A stretch of DNA of 64,000 nucleotides from Palsa-504 sp963767565 (lineage in GTDB: Bacteria; Actinomycetota; Actinomycetes; Streptosporangiales; Streptosporangiaceae): positions 1,984,001 through 2,048,000 of the forward strand of contig CAVYEG010000006.1 in NCBI GenBank assembly GCA_963767565.1, given 5' to 3'. Below, in pieces: positions 50,999 to 59,540 of the stretch. The number at the start of each line of letters is the position of its first letter. Position 1 is the first letter of the stretch. The position numbers and the translations under genes are program-made. The notes under the pieces were generated by a model that made no database searches, was not told the origin of the DNA, and was given only the letters and a program-made list of their open reading frames with translations.

Positions 50999-52354
50999 AT
51001 GACAACCGCGCCCCGCGTGGAGGAGCGCGCCAAGCGGACCACACTCTGGTACGACCTCGTCCTGGACGACCCGCATCCGCCTCCCGAGCACCTGCGTCAG
51101 CGCTTCATCTACGAGCCGCACAGCACACAGATTCCGGTAACCAGGTACACCAGCCGCGAGTGGCATGAGCTCGAGCGCACCCGGCTGTGGCGCAAGGTCT
51201 GGCAGATGGCCTGCCGCGAGGAGAACATCCCGGACGTCGGCAGCTACATCGTCTACGACATCGCCGGCGACTCGTACCTGGTGGTCCGCACCCGCAACGG
51301 GATCAAGGCGTTCGTCAACGCCTGCCTGCACCGCGGGCGGGCGCTGAAGGACTACGACGGCCGGTGCAGCGAGTTCCGGTGCAGCTTCCACGGCTTCACC
51401 TGGCGGCTGGACGGCAGCCTGCGGTATACGCCGGCGCCGTCGGAGTTCCCTGAGATCGAGGCGAACCGCGACGACTGGCGGCTGCCCGAGGCCAAGGTCG
51501 GCCTGTGGGGCGGGTTCGTGTTCATCAACCCCGACCCGGACGCCGAGCCGTTCGAGGCGTTCCTGGGCACGCTGCCCGGCCACTTCGCCCGCTGGGACTT
51601 CGAGCACCGGTACCTGCAGGCGCACGTGGCCAAGAAGATCCGGTGCAACTGGAAGGTGGCGCAGGAGGCGTTCGACGAGGGGCTGCACCTGGGCGCGACC
51701 CATCCCCAGTCGGCCCCGTACGTGGGCGACGCCAACGCCGCTGTCGACGTCTACGGTAATTACTCGCGGCAGATCAGCCCGTCCGGGACGCCGATCGAGG
51801 ACCTGCCCGGAGAGGCGCTCGAGACGGACATCCTCAAGCGCATGCTCGACGTGCGCGAGGGCGAGGACCTGCCCATCCCGTTCTCGCAGCGCAGCACGGC
51901 CCGCGACGCGATGGCCGAGGCAGGGCGGGAGCGCTGGCGGCAGGTGCTGGGCGGCGAGGCGGATGACATCAGCGACTGCGAGCTCGTCGACCACTGGAAC
52001 TACGCGGTGTTCCCGAACCTGCACCCCTGGGGCGGCTACAACCGGATCGTGTACCGGTTCCGGCCCAACGGCGACCGGCACAACGAGTCGGTCTTCGAGG
52101 TGATGTTCCTGACCCCGTACCGGGGCGAGCGGCCGCCCACGGCGCAGATCACCGAGCTCGGTTTCGGCGAGCCGTGGACGAACGCGCCGGAGCTGCAGAC
52201 GCTCGGCCTGGTGATGGAGCAGGACACGTTCAACATGGAGGCGGTACAGCGCGGGCTGGAGACAACGCGGCGCCAGTACGTCACTGCGTCGCGATTCCAG
52301 GAAGGCATGATCACGTGGCGGCACGACCTTCTGACCAGGTGGATCGGCGCGTAG
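50999..52354 (+). CDS. Rieske non-haem iron oxygenase, large (alpha) subunit
   Basis: ATG 50999, seven bases after GGAGG, gives 451 residues; TTG 50957 and ATG 50993 are less likely. Rieske cluster ligands are C109-x-H111-x16-C128-x2-H131. The mononuclear iron site has DEGLHLGATHP with H230 and H235 and the bridging acidic residue E227 in place of the usual Asp. It hydroxylates a cyclic or aromatic substrate with O2. No reductase or ferredoxin gene is adjacent, so electrons come from elsewhere. It heads the operon Rieske, small protein, SnoaL-like, CMD-like, epoxide hydrolase, controlled by the element at 50931-50976. Confidence 0.92.
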   Translation: MTTAPRVEERAKRTTLWYDLVLDDPHPPPEHLRQRFIYEPHSTQIPVTRYTSREWHELERTRLWRKVWQMACREENIPDVGSYIVYDIAGDSYLVVRTRNGIKAFVNACLHRGRALKDYDGRCSEFRCSFHGFTWRLDGSLRYTPAPSEFPEIEANRDDWRLPEAKVGLWGGFVFINPDPDAEPFEAFLGTLPGHFARWDFEHRYLQAHVAKKIRCNWKVAQEAFDEGLHLGATHPQSAPYVGDANAAVDVYGNYSRQISPSGTPIEDLPGEALETDILKRMLDVREGEDLPIPFSQRSTARDAMAEAGRERWRQVLGGEADDISDCELVDHWNYAVFPNLHPWGGYNRIVYRFRPNGDRHNESVFEVMFLTPYRGERPPTAQITELGFGEPWTNAPELQTLGLVMEQDTFNMEAVQRGLETTRRQYVTASRFQEGMITWRHDLLTRWIGA

Positions 52355-52623
52355 CCGACGGCGCCGACGGCGCCGACGGGCCAGGCCCGCGGCCCGGCTC
52401 GATCAGGCACCCGCTCAACCCGAACGCCTACTACGTCGACAACGGGGACGGCACCGTGCACGTCACCATGGGGACACGGTGGGGCCGGTTCACACCTAGC
52501 GGCCGGTACCTGGAAGGCACGCTGTTCGAGGCCGACCCGGAGCTGTGCGTGTGGGTCGCGGCGCCCCGGCCGTCGAGCCACCACCGGATCAGCCGGGTCC
52601 TCGACATGCCGTCTGAGCGCTAG
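52339..52623 (+). CDS. Small protein of the Rieske operon
   Basis: GTG 52339 overlaps the Rieske stop and gives 94 residues; the next stop is one base before the SnoaL-like start. After a GADGADG repeat the sequence looks real: HPLNPNAYYVDNGDGTVHVT, MGTRWGRFTPSGRYLEGTLF and EADPELCVWVA. It is a compact beta-rich protein of unrecognised family and an accessory role to the oxygenase is an inference from position. A later start at about 52400 is also possible. Confidence 0.6.
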   Translation: MDRRVADGADGADGPGPRPGSIRHPLNPNAYYVDNGDGTVHVTMGTRWGRFTPSGRYLEGTLFEADPELCVWVAAPRPSSHHRISRVLDMPSER

Positions 52624-52624
52624 G

Positions 52625-53140
52625 GTGGCGCCCGCCGACCCGGCGCCGCTCGACCCGGCCGCCGCCGCCGAGGCCATCCGGCAGGCCGCGCTGCGTTACT
52701 GCCGCGGGGTCGACCGCCTGGATGCCGAGCTGATGCGCAGCGCCTACCACGACGACGCGACCGACGACCACGGCGTCTTCGTGGGACCGGCCGCGGACCT
52801 GTGCGCGCGGGTGGTGCGGTCGCACCGCCGGTACGAGGCGACCATGCACTGCGTGCTCAACCACGCGATCGAGATCACCGACGACAGCCACGCCACGGGC
52901 GAGGTCTACAACCTGACCTACCTGCTGCGCGCCGCCGGCGGCGGCCGCCAGCTGGACACCTGGTGGGGCCGCTACCTGGACCGGTACGAATGCCGGGACG
53001 GGCGGTGGGCCATCGCGCACCGGGTCTGCGTGCACGAGTGGACGCGCACCGAACCGCTCGGCGCGGGCATGCCGATCGAGGCGCAGCTGTTCCGGCAGGG
53101 CCGCGAAGACCGAGGAGTATCAGGACATGACGATCAGTAA
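52625..53140 (+). CDS. SnoaL-like/ring-hydroxylating dioxygenase beta-subunit-like NTF2 protein
   Basis: A 171-residue protein from GTG 52625, one base after the preceding stop. AAAEAIRQAALRYCRGVDRL, DAELMRSAYHDDATDDHGVF, ATMHCVLNHAIEI and RYLDRYECRDGRWAIAHRVC follow the SnoaL_4/NTF2 fold, found in beta subunits of ring-hydroxylating oxygenases and in isomerase-like enzymes. Next to a Rieske alpha subunit it could be its beta subunit, although many single-subunit oxygenases have unrelated SnoaL partners. Its end overlaps the start of the CMD-like gene by 14 bases. Confidence 0.85.
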   Translation: MAPADPAPLDPAAAAEAIRQAALRYCRGVDRLDAELMRSAYHDDATDDHGVFVGPAADLCARVVRSHRRYEATMHCVLNHAIEITDDSHATGEVYNLTYLLRAAGGGRQLDTWWGRYLDRYECRDGRWAIAHRVCVHEWTRTEPLGAGMPIEAQLFRQGREDRGVSGHDDQ

Positions 53141-54119
53141 GTCGATGACGGCGGAGCTGGCCTGGGCGCCGCCCGGGGCGCTGTCGCGGCTCCGGCCCGG
53201 GGCTTGCGAGCTGCTGACCGCACTGAACGAGCGGATCTGGCAGGCTGGCGACCCGGTGCTCCTGGAGCTGGCCCGGGTGCGGGTGGCGCAGCTCACCGGG
53301 AACCCGGCCGCGGCCCGGGTCCGGTGCGAGTACGCCGCCGCGGCGGCTGGCCCGGAGCTCGAGGCGAAGGTGGCCGCGCTGCCGTACTACCCGGGTTCGC
53401 CGCTGTTCTCGGCGGCGGAGCGGGACGCGGTGGAATTCACCGAGCAGTTCGTCATGGACGTCGGCGGGATGCCCGAGGACATGCGAGCGGTGCTGACCAG
53501 GCGATACGGGACGGATGGCGCCCGGGCGCTGGTGACGGCGATCTACGTGGTCGAGTTCACCCAGCGGCTGCAGCTGATCGCCGCCCGGCTGCTGGGCGAC
53601 GTCGAGCCGCCCGCGGCCGGCTCGTTTGCGGCAGCGGATGCCTCGCCCGCCGGGCTGCTGGACGCGTACCAGGCGGCAGTGGTGCGCGGCAGCGCGCTCG
53701 ACCCGGTGACCACCGAACTGGTCCGGCTGCGGTGCGCGCGGACCCACCACTGCCGGATCTGCCAGACGCTGCGGCTGGCCGACGCGCGGGCGGCCGGGGT
53801 GGACGAGACCATGACGGCCAAGGTCGACCGCTACGAGCGCAGCGACCTGCCGGAGCGGGCCAAGGTGGCGCTGCGCGTCACCGACGCGTTCATCACCCGG
53901 CCGGACCTGCTATCCGAGGCCGTGGCCGGGCAGGCGCGGGCGTCGTTCGGGCCGGCCGAACTGGCCTCGCTGTGCCTGGACATCACCAAGTGGAGCACGC
54001 AGAAGATCAAAGTGGCGCTGGGCACCGACGGTGCCGACCGGCTGCTGACCGACGCGGACGGCGTCGCGCTGTTCGGTTTCGACTCCGGCGGCCAGGCCAC
54101 TGGCTACCGGCGCCGCTGA
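53127..54119 (+). CDS. Carboxymuconolactone decarboxylase (AhpD-like) family protein, two-domain
   Basis: A 330-residue protein containing two CMD/AhpD-like repeats. The second has the redox-type motif CARTHHCRICQTLRLADAR with a CxxC pair, and a helix continuing AGVDETMTAKVDRYERSDLP. The first (about 25-160) has SAAERDAVEFTEQFV but lacks the CxxC, so it is probably structural. Such proteins are common in aromatic and steroid degradation loci; a decarboxylase or a peroxidase-like activity is possible. It overlaps the SnoaL-like gene and is followed 16 bases later by an epoxide hydrolase. Confidence 0.85.
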   Translation: MTISKSMTAELAWAPPGALSRLRPGACELLTALNERIWQAGDPVLLELARVRVAQLTGNPAAARVRCEYAAAAAGPELEAKVAALPYYPGSPLFSAAERDAVEFTEQFVMDVGGMPEDMRAVLTRRYGTDGARALVTAIYVVEFTQRLQLIAARLLGDVEPPAAGSFAAADASPAGLLDAYQAAVVRGSALDPVTTELVRLRCARTHHCRICQTLRLADARAAGVDETMTAKVDRYERSDLPERAKVALRVTDAFITRPDLLSEAVAGQARASFGPAELASLCLDITKWSTQKIKVALGTDGADRLLTDADGVALFGFDSGGQATGYRRR

Positions 54120-54135
54120 GCCGCGGGCCGGACTG

Positions 54136-55296
54136 ATGGCCAGCGCGATCGCGCCGTTCGAGCTGCACGTGCCCCAGCGCGACCTGGATGACCTGCGCGA
54201 GCGGCTGGCCCGTACCCGGTGGCTGGCTGAGTTCCCCGGCGCCGGCTGGGCCTACGGGACCAGCCGGAGCTACCTGCAAGAGCTGTGCGGGTACTGGCAG
54301 GACGGCTTCGACTGGCGGGCGTGCGAGGCCCGGCTGAACGGATTCGGCCAGGTCACGATGGATTTCGACGGCCAGCGGATCCACGCCGTCCACGCCCGGT
54401 CGCCGGAGCCTGGTGCGCTGCCGCTGCTGCTGGTGCACGGCTGGCCGGGCTCGGTCTTCGAGTTCGAGAAGGTCATCGAGCCGCTGCGCGACCCGGTGCG
54501 CCACGGCGGCCGGGCGTCCGACGCCTTCCACGTGGTCTGCCCGTCCATCCCCGGGTACGGATTCTCCGGGCCCACCGCCGGCCCCGGCTGGAACGTGCGG
54601 CGTGTCTCCGCGGCGTTCGCGCTGCTGATGCAGCAGCTGGGCTACCCGCGGTACGGCGCCGCAGGCGGGGACTGGGGCGCCATCATCACCACCGACCTGG
54701 CCCGGTCCGGTGCGGGCGCCGGCGTGTGCGGGCTGTACCTCACGATGCCGCTCGGCGAACCGCCGGAAGGGACGGACCCCGAAGCCGGGCTCAGCGACCG
54801 CGAGCGCCAGGGGCTGCGCGACTGGGCCGCCCATCAGGCGGCCGGGACGGTGATCCACCTGCCGCTGAATACCACCCGGCCGCACACCATGGCGTTCGCG
54901 CTCAACGACTCCCCCGCCGGGCTGGCCGCCTGGCTGGTGGACATGTACCGCTCGTTCAGCGACTGCGGCGGCGACGTCGAGCGCCGCTTCACCAAGGATG
55001 AGCTGCTGGCCAACGTGACCACGTACTGGCTGACCGGGACCATCGCGTCCGCGGCCCGGCTGTACGCGGAATGGGCCGAGCAGAAACGGACCTTCCCCGG
55101 CCCGCCCCGGGTGCAGATCCCCACCGGATGCGCCATCTACCCGCGCGACGTGCGCCGGATGCCCAGGTCATGGGCGGAGCGGCTGTACACCATCACGCGC
55201 TGGACCCAGATGCCGGCCGGCGGCCACTTCCCGTCCCTGGAGGAACCGGGCCCGTTCGTCGCCGACCTGGCCGAATTCTTCGGCTCGTATCGGTGA
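54136..55296 (+). CDS. Epoxide hydrolase (microsomal-type, EHN domain)
   Basis: A 386-residue enzyme. The EHN domain (FELHVPQRDLDDLRERLART, FDWRACEARLN) wraps the alpha/beta core: HGWPGS oxyanion loop, PGYGFSGP, and nucleophile Asp in AAGGDWGAII. The catalytic His is in AGGHFPSLEEPG. It opens epoxides to diols through a covalent ester. It is the last gene of the Rieske operon and convergent with the LLM gene, 25 bases between stops. In a degradation pathway it could process an epoxide made by the LLM enzyme or the P450s. Confidence 0.92.
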   Translation: MASAIAPFELHVPQRDLDDLRERLARTRWLAEFPGAGWAYGTSRSYLQELCGYWQDGFDWRACEARLNGFGQVTMDFDGQRIHAVHARSPEPGALPLLLVHGWPGSVFEFEKVIEPLRDPVRHGGRASDAFHVVCPSIPGYGFSGPTAGPGWNVRRVSAAFALLMQQLGYPRYGAAGGDWGAIITTDLARSGAGAGVCGLYLTMPLGEPPEGTDPEAGLSDRERQGLRDWAAHQAAGTVIHLPLNTTRPHTMAFALNDSPAGLAAWLVDMYRSFSDCGGDVERRFTKDELLANVTTYWLTGTIASAARLYAEWAEQKRTFPGPPRVQIPTGCAIYPRDVRRMPRSWAERLYTITRWTQMPAGGHFPSLEEPGPFVADLAEFFGSYR

Positions 55297-55321
55297 CCGG
55301 GCTGCGGTTGCGCGGGCCCGG

Positions 55322-56230
55322 TTAGGCAGCGGCCGCCAGCAGCGGGGCAAGCGTGCGCGGCACCTCGGCCCACCGCTGCGGCGTGTCCAGCGCCGGATCG
55401 AAGTTGGTGTCGATGATCAGCGCGTCGACGCCTGCAGCCCGGGACCGGGCGGCCTCGTCGCACAGCTCGTCCACGCTGAGCGTGTGCAGGTTCGCGACCT
55501 GCACCGGCGGCGTGGTGAACAGGCGGCGGTACAGCTCGAGCGGCTTTTGCCCGGGCTGGCGCAGCTGGCTGAGCTGGCCGAACATTTCCAGGTGCTGCTC
55601 CAGCGGGCCGGAGGCCGGGTTCCAGATGTCGAACTTCTCCGCGGTGCGCCGCAGCCCGGCCGCCGAGCGCATGCCGGACAGCAGCCGCGGCCGGGGCTGC
55701 TGCACCGGCTTGGGCCGGATCTCGGCCTCGGGGATGGTGAAGAACCGGCCGCTGAACGTCACCGGGTCCGGGCCCCAGCAGGCCACCAGGGCGTCGATGA
55801 GCTCGTCGCAGCGGGCCCCGCGGGTACGCGGGTCGACGTCCATGGCCTGGTGCTCCTCATCCGACCAGCCCACGCTGAAGCCGGCCACCAGCCTGCCGCC
55901 GGACAGCAGGTCGATGGTGGACAGCTGCTGGGCCAGTGCGACCGGCCGGTGCAGCCCGGCGACCAGGATGCTGGTCCCGACCACCGGCCGGGTGGTCCAG
56001 GCCGCCGCGGCGGTCAGCGTCTCCAGTGCGGCGAGCGTGCTGCGGTAGGCGTCCGGGACTTTCAGGCCGGGGCGGGCCGAGTAACCAGACACCGGGTGCA
56101 GCGGATAAAAGATGTGCTCCTGGACCCACAGGCTGCCGTAGCCGAGCTCCTCCGCCTGCTCGCAGAAGGCGCGCAGGCCATCGCGGTTGACGTGGCCGCC
56201 GAGCTGCGGCAAGCACAGGCCGATCTGCAT
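55322..56230 (-). CDS. LLM class flavin-dependent oxidoreductase
   Basis: A 302-residue luciferase-like barrel: start MQIGLCLPQLGGHVNRDGLR, AEELGYGSLWVQEHI, VGTSILVAGLHRPVALAQQL and SGGRLVAGFSVGWSDEEHQA. These are typical of F420- or FMN-dependent actinobacterial LLM enzymes (TIGR03619-like). It could perform a Baeyer-Villiger-type oxygenation or a redox step on a cyclic substrate. The start at ATG 56230 has GGGAG upstream. Its promoter region contains the element shared with the Rieske operon. Confidence 0.9.
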   Translation of the reverse strand: MQIGLCLPQLGGHVNRDGLRAFCEQAEELGYGSLWVQEHIFYPLHPVSGYSARPGLKVPDAYRSTLAALETLTAAAAWTTRPVVGTSILVAGLHRPVALAQQLSTIDLLSGGRLVAGFSVGWSDEEHQAMDVDPRTRGARCDELIDALVACWGPDPVTFSGRFFTIPEAEIRPKPVQQPRPRLLSGMRSAAGLRRTAEKFDIWNPASGPLEQHLEMFGQLSQLRQPGQKPLELYRRLFTTPPVQVANLHTLSVDELCDEAARSRAAGVDALIIDTNFDPALDTPQRWAEVPRTLAPLLAAAA

Positions 56231-56241
56231 TGAGGCTCCCG

Positions 56242-56280
56242 CTTACTTTATGGACTCGTACTGTAGATACTGTCATATAG
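56242..56280 (-). promoter_or_regulatory. Promoter/operator element upstream of the LLM gene
   Basis: Read on the minus strand: CTATATGACAGTATCTACAG, then TACGAGTCCATAAAGTAAG. It has the blocks GACAGTATnnACAGTA, AGTC and TAAAGTAAG in the same order as upstream of the Rieske operon, with about ten fewer bases between AGTC and TAAAGT. It lies 12-50 bases before the LLM ATG and may overlap its -10 and start site. Confidence 0.6.
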
Positions 56281-56350
56281 GCAGCGCCCGGTCAGGCCGC
56301 CTCGGTCAGGGCCGGGAGCATCGCGCCGTGCTTGCTCGGGAGGTTTCGCG

Positions 56351-57781
56351 GTGGACGTTCGCAAGGAGCTCTATATCGGCGGCCAGTGGGTCCAGCCGGC
56401 CGCCGACGGCGACATCGACGTGATCGACAGCCGGACCGAGGACGTCATGGGCCGGGTGCCACGGGGCGGCGGCGCCGACGTCGAGCGGGCGGTGGCGGCC
56501 GCCCGCGCGGCGTTCCCGGCCTGGTCACGGACGCCCGTCGCGGACCGCGCCGCCGCCCTCCGGGCCCTGGCCGACGGGCTGGAAGCGCGCGTCGAGCCAC
56601 TGGCCGAGTTGATGAGCCGCGAGGTGGGAACCCCGATCGCCACCTCACGCCGGGTGCAGGTCGGCCTGGCGGCGGACGTGTTCCGGTCGATGGCCGACGT
56701 CGCGGCCGAGTTCCCGCTGGAGACCGGGATCGGCACCTCGCTGCTGATCAGGCAGCCGGCTGGCGTCGTGGCCGCGATCACGCCGTGGAACTACCCGCTG
56801 TATCAGCTGGCCGCGAAGCTGGCCCCGGCCATGGCGGCCGGCTGCACCACGATTCTCAAGCCGGCCGGCGCCGCGCCGCTGGCCGCCTTCGTGCTCGCTG
56901 AGGTGATCGACGAGCTCGGCCTGCCGCCCGGCACGGTCAACGTCGTCAGCGGGCCGGGCCGCCAGATCGGGGAGATGCTGGCCGCCCACCCGGACGTCGA
57001 CATGGTGAGCATCACCGGTTCGACGCAGGCGGGAATCAAGGTCGCGCAGGCCGCGGCCCAGACGGTCAAGCGGCTCACGCTGGAGCTGGGCGGCAAGTCC
57101 CCGTTCATCCTGCTCGACGACACCGACCTGGACGTGGCGCTGCCGGTGGCGGTACGCAGCTGCTTCGTCAACAACGGTCAGACCTGTTCCGCGCTGACCC
57201 GGCTGATCGTCCCGCGCGGGCTGCTGTCCGCGGTGGAGGATGGCCTGGCCGGCCTGATCGGGGCCATGCATGTCGGCGACCCGCTCGATCCGGGCACCGA
57301 CCTCGGCCCGGTGGTAACCGCAGGCCAGCGGCAGACCATCCGGGATTACATCAAGCAGGGCAGCGCCGAGGGCGCGGCGCTGGTGACGGGCGGCGAGGAC
57401 GCCCCGGACGGCCTGGACCGCGGGTTCTACATCCGGCCCACCGTGTTCTCGGCCGTCACGCCGGACATGGTGATCGCCCGGGAGGAGATCTTCGGTCCGG
57501 TGCTGGCCGTGATGCCCGCGGACAGCGAGGAAGAGGCGGTGCGGATCGCCAACGACTCCGAGTACGGGCTGTCCGGCGGCGTGTGGTCCGGCGACCAGGA
57601 CCGGGCGGTGGCGGTGGCCCGCCGCCTGCGCACCGGCCAGGTGGCAGTCAACGGGGGCCGGTTCAACGTGCGGGCGCCGTTCGGCGGCTACCGGGCGTCC
57701 GGAGTCGGCCGGGAGCTGGGCGAGCACGGGCTGGCCGAGTACTTCGAGCTCACCTCGCTGCAACTGCCCGCAGGCTCATAG
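56351..57781 (+). CDS. NAD(P)-dependent aldehyde dehydrogenase
   Basis: GTG 56351 behind GGGAGG gives 476 residues. Standard motifs: ITPWNYPLYQLAAKLAPAMA, KPAGAAPL, GSTQAGIKVAQ, catalytic Glu in ELGGKSPFIL, catalytic Cys in NNGQTCSALTRL, and EEIFGPVLAVMP. It oxidises an aldehyde intermediate to the carboxylic acid, a typical step after an epoxide-hydrolase or P450 reaction. It is divergent from the LLM gene and followed 13 bases later by the PNPOx-like gene. Confidence 0.92.
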   Translation: MDVRKELYIGGQWVQPAADGDIDVIDSRTEDVMGRVPRGGGADVERAVAAARAAFPAWSRTPVADRAAALRALADGLEARVEPLAELMSREVGTPIATSRRVQVGLAADVFRSMADVAAEFPLETGIGTSLLIRQPAGVVAAITPWNYPLYQLAAKLAPAMAAGCTTILKPAGAAPLAAFVLAEVIDELGLPPGTVNVVSGPGRQIGEMLAAHPDVDMVSITGSTQAGIKVAQAAAQTVKRLTLELGGKSPFILLDDTDLDVALPVAVRSCFVNNGQTCSALTRLIVPRGLLSAVEDGLAGLIGAMHVGDPLDPGTDLGPVVTAGQRQTIRDYIKQGSAEGAALVTGGEDAPDGLDRGFYIRPTVFSAVTPDMVIAREEIFGPVLAVMPADSEEEAVRIANDSEYGLSGGVWSGDQDRAVAVARRLRTGQVAVNGGRFNVRAPFGGYRASGVGRELGEHGLAEYFELTSLQLPAGS

Positions 57782-57794
57782 ACAGGAGGCCACC

Positions 57795-58295
57795 GTGTCC
57801 GACCGCGATTACGAGGACGTCACGAACTACGGCCTTGACCAGGCCAACGAGGCGGAGCTGCTGGCCAGGCAGATCGAGTGCACGTTCATCTGGAGCAACT
57901 CCGAGGGTCATCCGCTCGGCGTCATCATGAACTACGTCTTTCGCGACGGGCGGTTCTGGCTTACCGCCAGCAGCCAGCGCGCGCGGGTGCCCGCGGTACG
58001 CCGCGATCCGCGGGTCAGCGTCGTGGTGACCTCCCGCGGCTCGGGCATCGCGACTTCGAAGTCGCTGACCTACAAGGGACGCTGCGTAGTGCACGAGGAC
58101 GAGGCGACCAAGGCCTGGTTCTACCCGGCGCTGGCGGCCTCGGTCCGGCCCGGCGACCCGGAAGCCGCGGCGGCCTTCGTGCGGCACCTCGACTCGCCCC
58201 GCCGGGTCGTGCTGGAAGTCGTGCCAGAGGGCCGGATCGGATTCGACAGCACCCGGATGTGGCAGGACACGCCGGACGCCGCCCGGCGGGACTGA
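57795..58295 (+). CDS. Pyridoxamine 5'-phosphate oxidase-like (split-barrel flavin) protein
   Basis: GTG 57795 with AGGAGG upstream gives 166 residues. The split-barrel pattern is CTFIWSNSEGHPLGVIMNYV, FRDGRFWLTASSQRARVPAV, VSVVVTSRGSGIATSKSLTY and KGRCVVHEDEATK. Proteins like this bind FMN or F420 (or haem in some lineages) and often act as F420-dependent reductases in actinobacteria; the cofactor cannot be decided here. Probably co-transcribed with the aldehyde dehydrogenase gene. Confidence 0.85.
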   Translation: MSDRDYEDVTNYGLDQANEAELLARQIECTFIWSNSEGHPLGVIMNYVFRDGRFWLTASSQRARVPAVRRDPRVSVVVTSRGSGIATSKSLTYKGRCVVHEDEATKAWFYPALAASVRPGDPEAAAAFVRHLDSPRRVVLEVVPEGRIGFDSTRMWQDTPDAARRD

Positions 58296-58363
58296 CCGAG
58301 CGGCCGCAGCTCGCCCGGCGATGGCGCCAGGGCGCCCGGTCGCCGTCCTGGCAAGATAGCCGC

Positions 58364-58717
58364 ATGGAACGTGTGATTGGAATCGGTGGGCACTTCATGC
58401 GGGCCGCCGACCCGGCGGCCCTGGGCGCGTGGTATCGCGACTGCCTAGGCTTGGACGCCGATGAGAACGGCCTGTGGCGTCAGGAAGCCGGGCCGACGGT
58501 GTTCGCGGCGTTCGAGTCCGAGACCGACTACTTCGGGTCCCGCGCCCAGCAGACCATGCTCAGCTTCCGGGTCCGCGACCTGGATGCGATGCTCCAGCAA
58601 TTGCGCACCCATGGAGCGGACGTGGCTAAAGAGACGCAGGAGATGGAAGGTGTCGGCCGATTTGGCTGGGTTACCGATCCCGAGGGCAATCGGATCGAGC
58701 TGTGGCAGCCCGCCTGA
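58364..58717 (+). CDS. VOC family protein
   Basis: A 117-residue glyoxalase-fold protein from ATG 58364; the frame is open further upstream but only as shadow of the PNPOx-like gene. Motifs: GIGGHFMRAADPAALGAWYR, CLGLDADENGLWRQ, LSFRVRDLDAMLQQLRTHGA and GWVTDPEGNRIELWQP with the C-terminal Glu of the metal site. First-half His in GGHFMR is the other likely ligand. Substrate unknown; it resembles many small stand-alone lyase-like proteins. Confidence 0.85.
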   Translation: MERVIGIGGHFMRAADPAALGAWYRDCLGLDADENGLWRQEAGPTVFAAFESETDYFGSRAQQTMLSFRVRDLDAMLQQLRTHGADVAKETQEMEGVGRFGWVTDPEGNRIELWQPA

Positions 58718-58792
58718 CCGCGCCCCTGACGCAGGCCGTGATGTGCTGGCCGCCCACTGGGCGGCCGAGGGAGTCCGGGCTGCGGAACGCCG

Positions 58793-59359
58793 TCAGGGTC
58801 GCCACGCCACCTGATCAAGGAAATCCTCTACTGCCGTGACCACCTGGCCGAGAACCGCCGCGGAGGCCGATAGTCCCGCCGGGACGAACATGCCGTGATC
58901 GGCGCCCTCAACCTCACATACATGCGGTGTGAGCAGCCGGGCGGTCTGGCCGTCCCACAACTGGTCAGCTGTCCCGCCCACCAGCAGGCACGGCCCCTCG
59001 GCGGCCTGTAGCGCCGCCACTGTCGGCTCATCTGTGAGCACCGGCGTCAGCCAGATCGCCGCCAGCCCGCGGTCCGCGACCACCGGGGCGGACAAGGACG
59101 CGAGCGACTTGCCGATGACGACCGGGGCCGTGACTCCGGCAGCCGCGACCGTCGCGTCGATGGCCGCGGTCACTTGCGCGATCACCCATGCGCGTTCATG
59201 ATCGTCGCTCGCGAACTCGGGCACGGCCCAGCTCAGGCGGTACGTGTAGGCGCCCCGGCGCTGGGCGGCGAGGCCTGAGTACATGAGCAGCGGTCCGTCC
59301 GTGCTATACCGCGCTCCAGGCACGAGCACCGCCGCCCTGCCCGCCGCTGAGCCGGTCAC
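58793..59359 (-). CDS. Alpha/beta hydrolase, small (dienelactone-hydrolase-like or KANL3-like)
   Basis: GTG 59359 (VTGSAAGRAAVLVPGARYST) gives 188 residues; a longer frame from 59452 has an unlikely N-terminus. The compact fold has VLVPGARYSTDGPLLMYSG, the elbow-like IGKSLASLSAPVVAD with a serine, GGTADQLWDG near the acid and VEGADHGMF with the histidine. It is shorter than usual hydrolases, matching a family of about 200-residue cytosolic serine hydrolases. No partner gene is apparent. Confidence 0.7.
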   Translation of the reverse strand: MTGSAAGRAAVLVPGARYSTDGPLLMYSGLAAQRRGAYTYRLSWAVPEFASDDHERAWVIAQVTAAIDATVAAAGVTAPVVIGKSLASLSAPVVADRGLAAIWLTPVLTDEPTVAALQAAEGPCLLVGGTADQLWDGQTARLLTPHVCEVEGADHGMFVPAGLSASAAVLGQVVTAVEDFLDQVAWRP

Positions 59360-59540
59360 GCGCCTAACGGTACTCCTGCGGCCAGCCACCTCCGGGTGCC
59401 GGATTCGCGCGACCGCCAACTGCCCGCCGGCTCCCGGCAGATCGCGGGCCATGCGAACCAGAGCACAGGTCAGCCCCGATCTGCGCCGGGCTCGGGGCAG
59501 AAGCGCACGGCCCGCGCCGTGCGGTGTGCGAGGTCGGAAT

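Noticed and set aside
50864..52324. Long minus-strand frame extending the isomerase gene upstream
   Set aside because: It is antisense to the Rieske gene, and the isomerase N-terminus fits ATG 50863.
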